In this document: one piece after another, positions 14,732 through 18,067 of the stretch
How the letters are laid out: every line of letters starts with the position of its first letter
How positions within the stretch are numbered: the first letter of the stretch is position 1
DNA from: Cryomorphaceae bacterium
GTDB taxonomy: Bacteria; Bacteroidota; Bacteroidia; Flavobacteriales; BACL11
DNA: 18,067 nucleotides
Reading direction: 5' to 3'
NCBI GenBank assembly: GCA_949531795.1
Contig: CATIQX010000140.1
Span: 1-18,067 of the forward strand
Position numbers and translations under genes: made by a program
Notes under the pieces: generated by a model
The model's database searches: none
The model's input: only the letters and a program-made list of their open reading frames with translations
What the model was told of the DNA's origin: nothing

Positions 14732-16234
14732 ATGAAAAAACCGTTATTAGTATTTGTAATATTCTTAGCATTTAATATCTCCAATGCTCAAACATGGCAA
14801 AAATCATTCAGTGCTGGTAATTATGATATTAATGGTCAGTACCTAGGTGGATCTGAAGTAATGCAACTAGTTAGTCATAAAAAGAAGTTATATGCATCTA
14901 TTGGTTATTGGCAGGATGCAACTAATATTTGGTATGGCGGGAGTAATTCTAGTATAGGGTGGGGACAAATTATTCGAAAGGATAATTCAATTGGAAATTG
15001 GCAAGAAGATTTTAAATTTGGATCAAATTATTTAAGACCAGAAGTATTAAAACAATTGATTTTTACTAAAGATGCTCAAGGGAATCTATTAGCTTCTGCC
15101 GACACTCTACTAATAGCAGCAGCATATTCAACTAATTATATTACTAATACAGTGTCGACAAAAGCGTTTGTAAGAAACGACATTAATAATACATGGGAAG
15201 AAAGTTTAATTTTTCAAGGAGGATTGCCTGCTGGTGAGAATTACTCAATACGTGATATTCAAGTTTATACTGATCAAATAACTGGAATTGAAAAAATCTA
15301 TATATCAGTAGGTGTTCATGGAATATTTACAGGAAAATATAACCCTAATATTTCAGGAAATATTAATTGGAATTCTGTTCCTGAAATTGGTCCACTAAGC
15401 ATTAGATCTTTAGGGATTACCCAAGCCAACAATTCATTATATTTTTCTTCTGGGAATAAACTTTACAAAAGAGATGATGGCGTCAATTTTTCATATTCTG
15501 TTATTCATAATTTTAGTGACTTAAGCGCAAATATTAACTCTGCAGTTGGTGGAATTAGAGGGCTAACTACTATTTCAAATCCAAATAGTAATGATGAAGC
15601 ACTTTTATTAATGTGGTGTCCTGATGGTCAATCAAAAGGAACGATCTACCGCCTTGAGCCAAATGGAAATGGAGGGTTTGATCGTTATTATGAAATTAAA
15701 ATCTCATTATTGGTTGAAAATTATTTAGCCGGAAGTAGTGTTAGTTATCTTTTAGGGGCATATAATGATTTTTATGAATATACGGATCCAATAACTAATG
15801 ACACATATCACATTATTGGATTTGAATCATTTATTTCAACAGCAGTACAGCATCCTGCCTGGAATGGATATTACTCAGGTGCATTATTTGCTAAACGAGA
15901 CAACAATATGCAGTACACTCTAGAAGAAGTGAATGGCACTATTGGAATAAATGATACGGCTCTTGTCTCGATTAGATGTTATGTAAAATCTCCTTTTGAT
16001 AGTGATGAGTCAATCTATTTTGGAGGATTTGATCCAAATAGTAATATCGCTACAAATATGGCTTGGATTTATAAAAAAACTTATCAAAACACTTCTATAA
16101 GTGAATTACCAACAACAAAAGAATTGCTAGAAGTTGTAGACCTGCTAGGCAGAAAAACAGAAAAAATAAAAAACTCCCTTTTATTTTATATTTATAATGA
16201 TGGAACGGTAGAGAAGAAAGTCATTATTGAATAG
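14732..16234 (+). CDS. Secreted protein with T9SS C-terminal sorting tail
   Basis: A 500-residue exported protein. A signal peptide (1-19, ending SNA) should be cleaved before Gln20. The last 45 residues or so (from about 456) resemble the type A sorting domain of the type IX secretion system: VVDLLGRKTEKIKN, then LFYIYNDGTVEKKVIIE. This predicts passage across the outer membrane and surface attachment or release after tail removal. The tail is shorter than the full 70-80 residue domain, a form also seen in other marine Bacteroidota. The body has recurring strand pairs of the form KLYASIGYW, KIYISVGVHGIF, SLYFSSGNKLYKR, TIYRLEPNGN, ALFAKRDNN and SIYFGGFD, consistent with a beta-propeller of about six or seven blades. 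No catalytic motif is evident, so its function is unknown. A TonB-dependent receptor gene follows on the same strand. Confidence 0.87.
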   Translation: MKKPLLVFVIFLAFNISNAQTWQKSFSAGNYDINGQYLGGSEVMQLVSHKKKLYASIGYWQDATNIWYGGSNSSIGWGQIIRKDNSIGNWQEDFKFGSNYLRPEVLKQLIFTKDAQGNLLASADTLLIAAAYSTNYITNTVSTKAFVRNDINNTWEESLIFQGGLPAGENYSIRDIQVYTDQITGIEKIYISVGVHGIFTGKYNPNISGNINWNSVPEIGPLSIRSLGITQANNSLYFSSGNKLYKRDDGVNFSYSVIHNFSDLSANINSAVGGIRGLTTISNPNSNDEALLLMWCPDGQSKGTIYRLEPNGNGGFDRYYEIKISLLVENYLAGSSVSYLLGAYNDFYEYTDPITNDTYHIIGFESFISTAVQHPAWNGYYSGALFAKRDNNMQYTLEEVNGTIGINDTALVSIRCYVKSPFDSDESIYFGGFDPNSNIATNMAWIYKKTYQNTSISELPTTKELLEVVDLLGRKTEKIKNSLLFYIYNDGTVEKKVIIE

Positions 16235-16240
16235 ATAAAA

Positions 16241-16277
16241 CCTCACTTGTTTGAAAGAGGTGCTTTCTATTAGCACT
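16241..16277 (+). other. Possible weak hairpin downstream of the T9SS cargo
   Basis: Seven bases after the stop codon several short pairings compete: CCTC (16241-16244) with GAGG (16257-16260), GAAAG (16253-16257) with CTTTC (16263-16267), and GTGCT (16260-16264) with AGCAC (16272-16276). They could form a weak terminator, but only a short pyrimidine run follows. The rest of this 157-base gap contains the candidate receptor promoter. Confidence 0.3.
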
Positions 16278-16295
16278 TACTTTTCTAAGTTCGGT

Positions 16296-16326
16296 TTTGC
16301 TAAACAATAAATTTAATTTATCTTTA
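16296..16326 (+). promoter_or_regulatory. Candidate promoter for the TonB-dependent receptor
   Basis: TTTG at 16296-16299 is followed, after 19 bases, by TATCTTTA at 16319-16326. This is a well-spaced Bacteroidota promoter with one mismatch in the TAnnTTTG box (final A for G). Transcription would begin near 16332, leaving a leader of about 60 A/T-rich bases before the start codon at 16392. Confidence 0.4.
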
Positions 16327-16391
16327 CAAAAATTAGACTAAATAGTTTTTTTAATTTTACAATATTTCAATTATCTATCGTTATATAAAAT

Positions 16392-18067
16392 ATGAAAAAA
16401 ATATTTACGAGTCTGATATTCTTAGCTATAGTAACGAATATCTATGCGCAAAAAAAATACACTATAAGTGGATATGTTACTGATAAGAGTAATGGGGAGA
16501 GCATAGTAGGGGCTAACATTTATTGCACAGCATTGAATCTTGGAGTTACATCAAATACTTATGGTTTTTATAGTTTAACAATTCCTCAAGGTAAATATGA
16601 TATATCATTTACTTTTATTGGCTACCAAAAACAAGATAAAAACTTTGATTTAAAGTTAGCTGTAAGTCATGATATTGAATTTGAAATTTCACCAATTAAT
16701 ATACAGGAAATATTAGTAACTGGAGAGAAAAGTATTGTTGATAAAACACAAACATCAATGATTGAAGTTCCTATTGAACAGATAAGAACTATCCCTGCTC
16801 TATTAGGAGAAGTAGATATTTTAAAAGCCATACAGTTATTACCCGGAGTACAATCAAGTGAAGGGAGCTCAGGTTTTTATGTCAGAGGTGGTGGCCCTGA
16901 TCAAAATTTAATTTTACTTGATGGAGTACCTGTTTATAATGCATCACACATAGGTGGTCTTTTTTCAGTTTTCAATGCAGATGTCATTAAGAATGTACGC
17001 CTTACAAAAGGAGGATTCCCCGCAAGGTTCGGGGGCAGGCTTTCCTCTGTACTTGAAATTGATATGAGAGAAGGTAATATGAAGGGATTTAAGGGAGATG
17101 CAACACTTGGTTTGATTTCTTCTAAATTAACTCTTGAAGGACCAATCATTAAAGATAAAACATCCTTTATAGTTTCCGGAAGAAGAACTTATGCCGATTT
17201 GCTTGCTAAACCATTTATGCCGGCAAGTACAGATCTAACTTTGTATTTTTATGATCTTAATGCAAAGATTAATCATAAGATATCTAAGAATGATAGGCTT
17301 TACTTAAGTGCTTATATGGGTAATGATGCTTTTGGGGTAGATTTCGATAGCAGCCAAGAAGGAAAGGGAGACGGATCTTCAGATAACAGCATTTTAAATT
17401 TTGGTTTAGGTTACGGAAATTTGACATCTACATTAAGATGGAATCATTTGTTTTCTGATAAGCTTTTTAGCAATACAACATTAACCTATAGTAGATATTC
17501 TTTTAACACAAATTTTGGCCTTACAACAAATAATACAAACGAAAATATAGCTATTAATTTTGGCTATCTAGCAGGAATTGAAGACCTTGGAGGTAGAATA
17601 GATTTTGATTATATGCCAAATCCTAATCATGATATTAAATTTGGGACATCATATACTTACCATCATTTTTTCCCAGGAGAGGTAAATCAAAATATTAATA
17701 TTCAGTCATCTGATACAAGTCAGAATTTCTCTTTAGATACGATACTTAACTTTTCTGGAAATACTAACGTTCATGAGATGTTTTTTTATGTGGAAGATAA
17801 TGTAAAAATTACAAGTAGATTAAAAGCAAATATTGGTTTGCATATTGGTTATTATTCATTAGCAAATAATAGCTCAAATAATAATATAGGACTAATAGAT
17901 AAAATTAATAATGAAAATAATTTCAGTCTTCAGCCTAGAGTATCCGCTAGATATTTGCTGAATGAAAATTGGTCGTTAAAAGCATCATATGCTAAAATGG
18001 AACAAAATATTCATTTATTATCCAATTCCTCAGTTGGTTTTCCAAGTGACATTTGGGTACCAGCTAT
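16392..18067 (+). CDS. TonB-dependent receptor, 5' part (runs off the window)
   Basis: Outer-membrane transporter powered by TonB, open from 16392 to the window end with no stop: about 558 residues, so part of the barrel is missing. A signal peptide (1-19, ending IYA) should be cleaved before Gln20. A carboxypeptidase-regulatory-like domain follows (about 24-105, GYVTDKSNGESIVGANIY to the FIGYQK strand). Next is the plug domain (about 125-230), with LLPGVQSSEGSSGFYVRGG, LILLDGVPVYNASH and GGFPARFGGRLSSVLEIDMR. The beginning of the beta-barrel follows. The plug lacks the features I associate with SusC-type receptors, so a glycan role is not implied. The substrate cannot be predicted. It is downstream of the T9SS cargo, separated by 157 bases with its own candidate promoter. 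Confidence 0.94.
   Translation, partial: MKKIFTSLIFLAIVTNIYAQKKYTISGYVTDKSNGESIVGANIYCTALNLGVTSNTYGFYSLTIPQGKYDISFTFIGYQKQDKNFDLKLAVSHDIEFEISPINIQEILVTGEKSIVDKTQTSMIEVPIEQIRTIPALLGEVDILKAIQLLPGVQSSEGSSGFYVRGGGPDQNLILLDGVPVYNASHIGGLFSVFNADVIKNVRLTKGGFPARFGGRLSSVLEIDMREGNMKGFKGDATLGLISSKLTLEGPIIKDKTSFIVSGRRTYADLLAKPFMPASTDLTLYFYDLNAKINHKISKNDRLYLSAYMGNDAFGVDFDSSQEGKGDGSSDNSILNFGLGYGNLTSTLRWNHLFSDKLFSNTTLTYSRYSFNTNFGLTTNNTNENIAINFGYLAGIEDLGGRIDFDYMPNPNHDIKFGTSYTYHHFFPGEVNQNINIQSSDTSQNFSLDTILNFSGNTNVHEMFFYVEDNVKITSRLKANIGLHIGYYSLANNSSNNNIGLIDKINNENNFSLQPRVSARYLLNENWSLKASYAKMEQNIHLLSNSSVGFPSDIWVPA

Noticed and set aside
16934..17149. Minus-strand open frame opposite the TonB-dependent receptor plug
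   Set aside because: It is antisense to conserved plug-domain coding sequence.

Overview
The window looks like a piece of a low-GC (roughly one third G+C) chromosome from the phylum Bacteroidota, most likely a marine flavobacterium-like lineage. Supporting signs are the SDR-type threonine dehydrogenase, the two subunit III proteins in the cytochrome oxidase operon, a short type IX secretion (T9SS) sorting tail, a carboxypeptidase-regulatory-domain TonB-dependent receptor, TAnnTTTG-type promoter motifs, start codons preceded by A-rich DNA rather than Shine-Dalgarno sequences, and signal peptides that leave an N-terminal glutamine. It reads mostly as ordinary chromosome. I see no insertion sequence, prophage, CRISPR array, tRNA or rRNA.

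Layout. (1) 62-1807, plus: aspartyl-tRNA synthetase. (2) 1869-7379, minus: an aa3-type cytochrome c oxidase operon, in transcription order subunit II, subunit I, a short subunit III, a long subunit III with a soluble insert, subunit IV, SCO1 copper chaperone, and a 77-residue CxxC membrane protein. (3) 7518-8977, minus: trhO and a QueD/PTPS-family gene, joined by an ATGA stop/start overlap; both may act on tRNA wobble base 34. (4) 9118-12963, plus: threonine dehydrogenase, cysS, a glutaminyl-peptide cyclotransferase lipoprotein and a small two-helix membrane protein, probably one operon. (5) 13037-13516, minus: a lone SSAT-like acetyltransferase. (6) 13677-14240, plus: an azurin-like lipoprotein with a strong intrinsic terminator. 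(7) 14274-14687, plus: an unrecognised 137-residue protein. (8) 14732-16234, plus: a secreted T9SS cargo. (9) 16392 to the right edge, plus: a TonB-dependent receptor cut by the window end.

How the parts connect. The oxidase operon holds the CuA and CuB subunits and the SCO1 chaperone; the azurin-like lipoprotein 6 kb away could be an electron donor to it, but this is inference. The glutaminyl cyclase is predicted to cap exported proteins whose mature N-terminus is Gln, and three proteins in this same window (77-residue protein, T9SS cargo, receptor) have such a predicted cleavage site.

No gene-free stretch exceeds 300 bases; the longest gaps are about 110 to 160 bases and hold candidate promoters. 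I found no clearly new system. The items most worth a second look are the 77-residue CxxC protein, the 8-bp ATG repeat at 12591-12614, and the glutaminyl cyclase linked to Gln-starting exported proteins.
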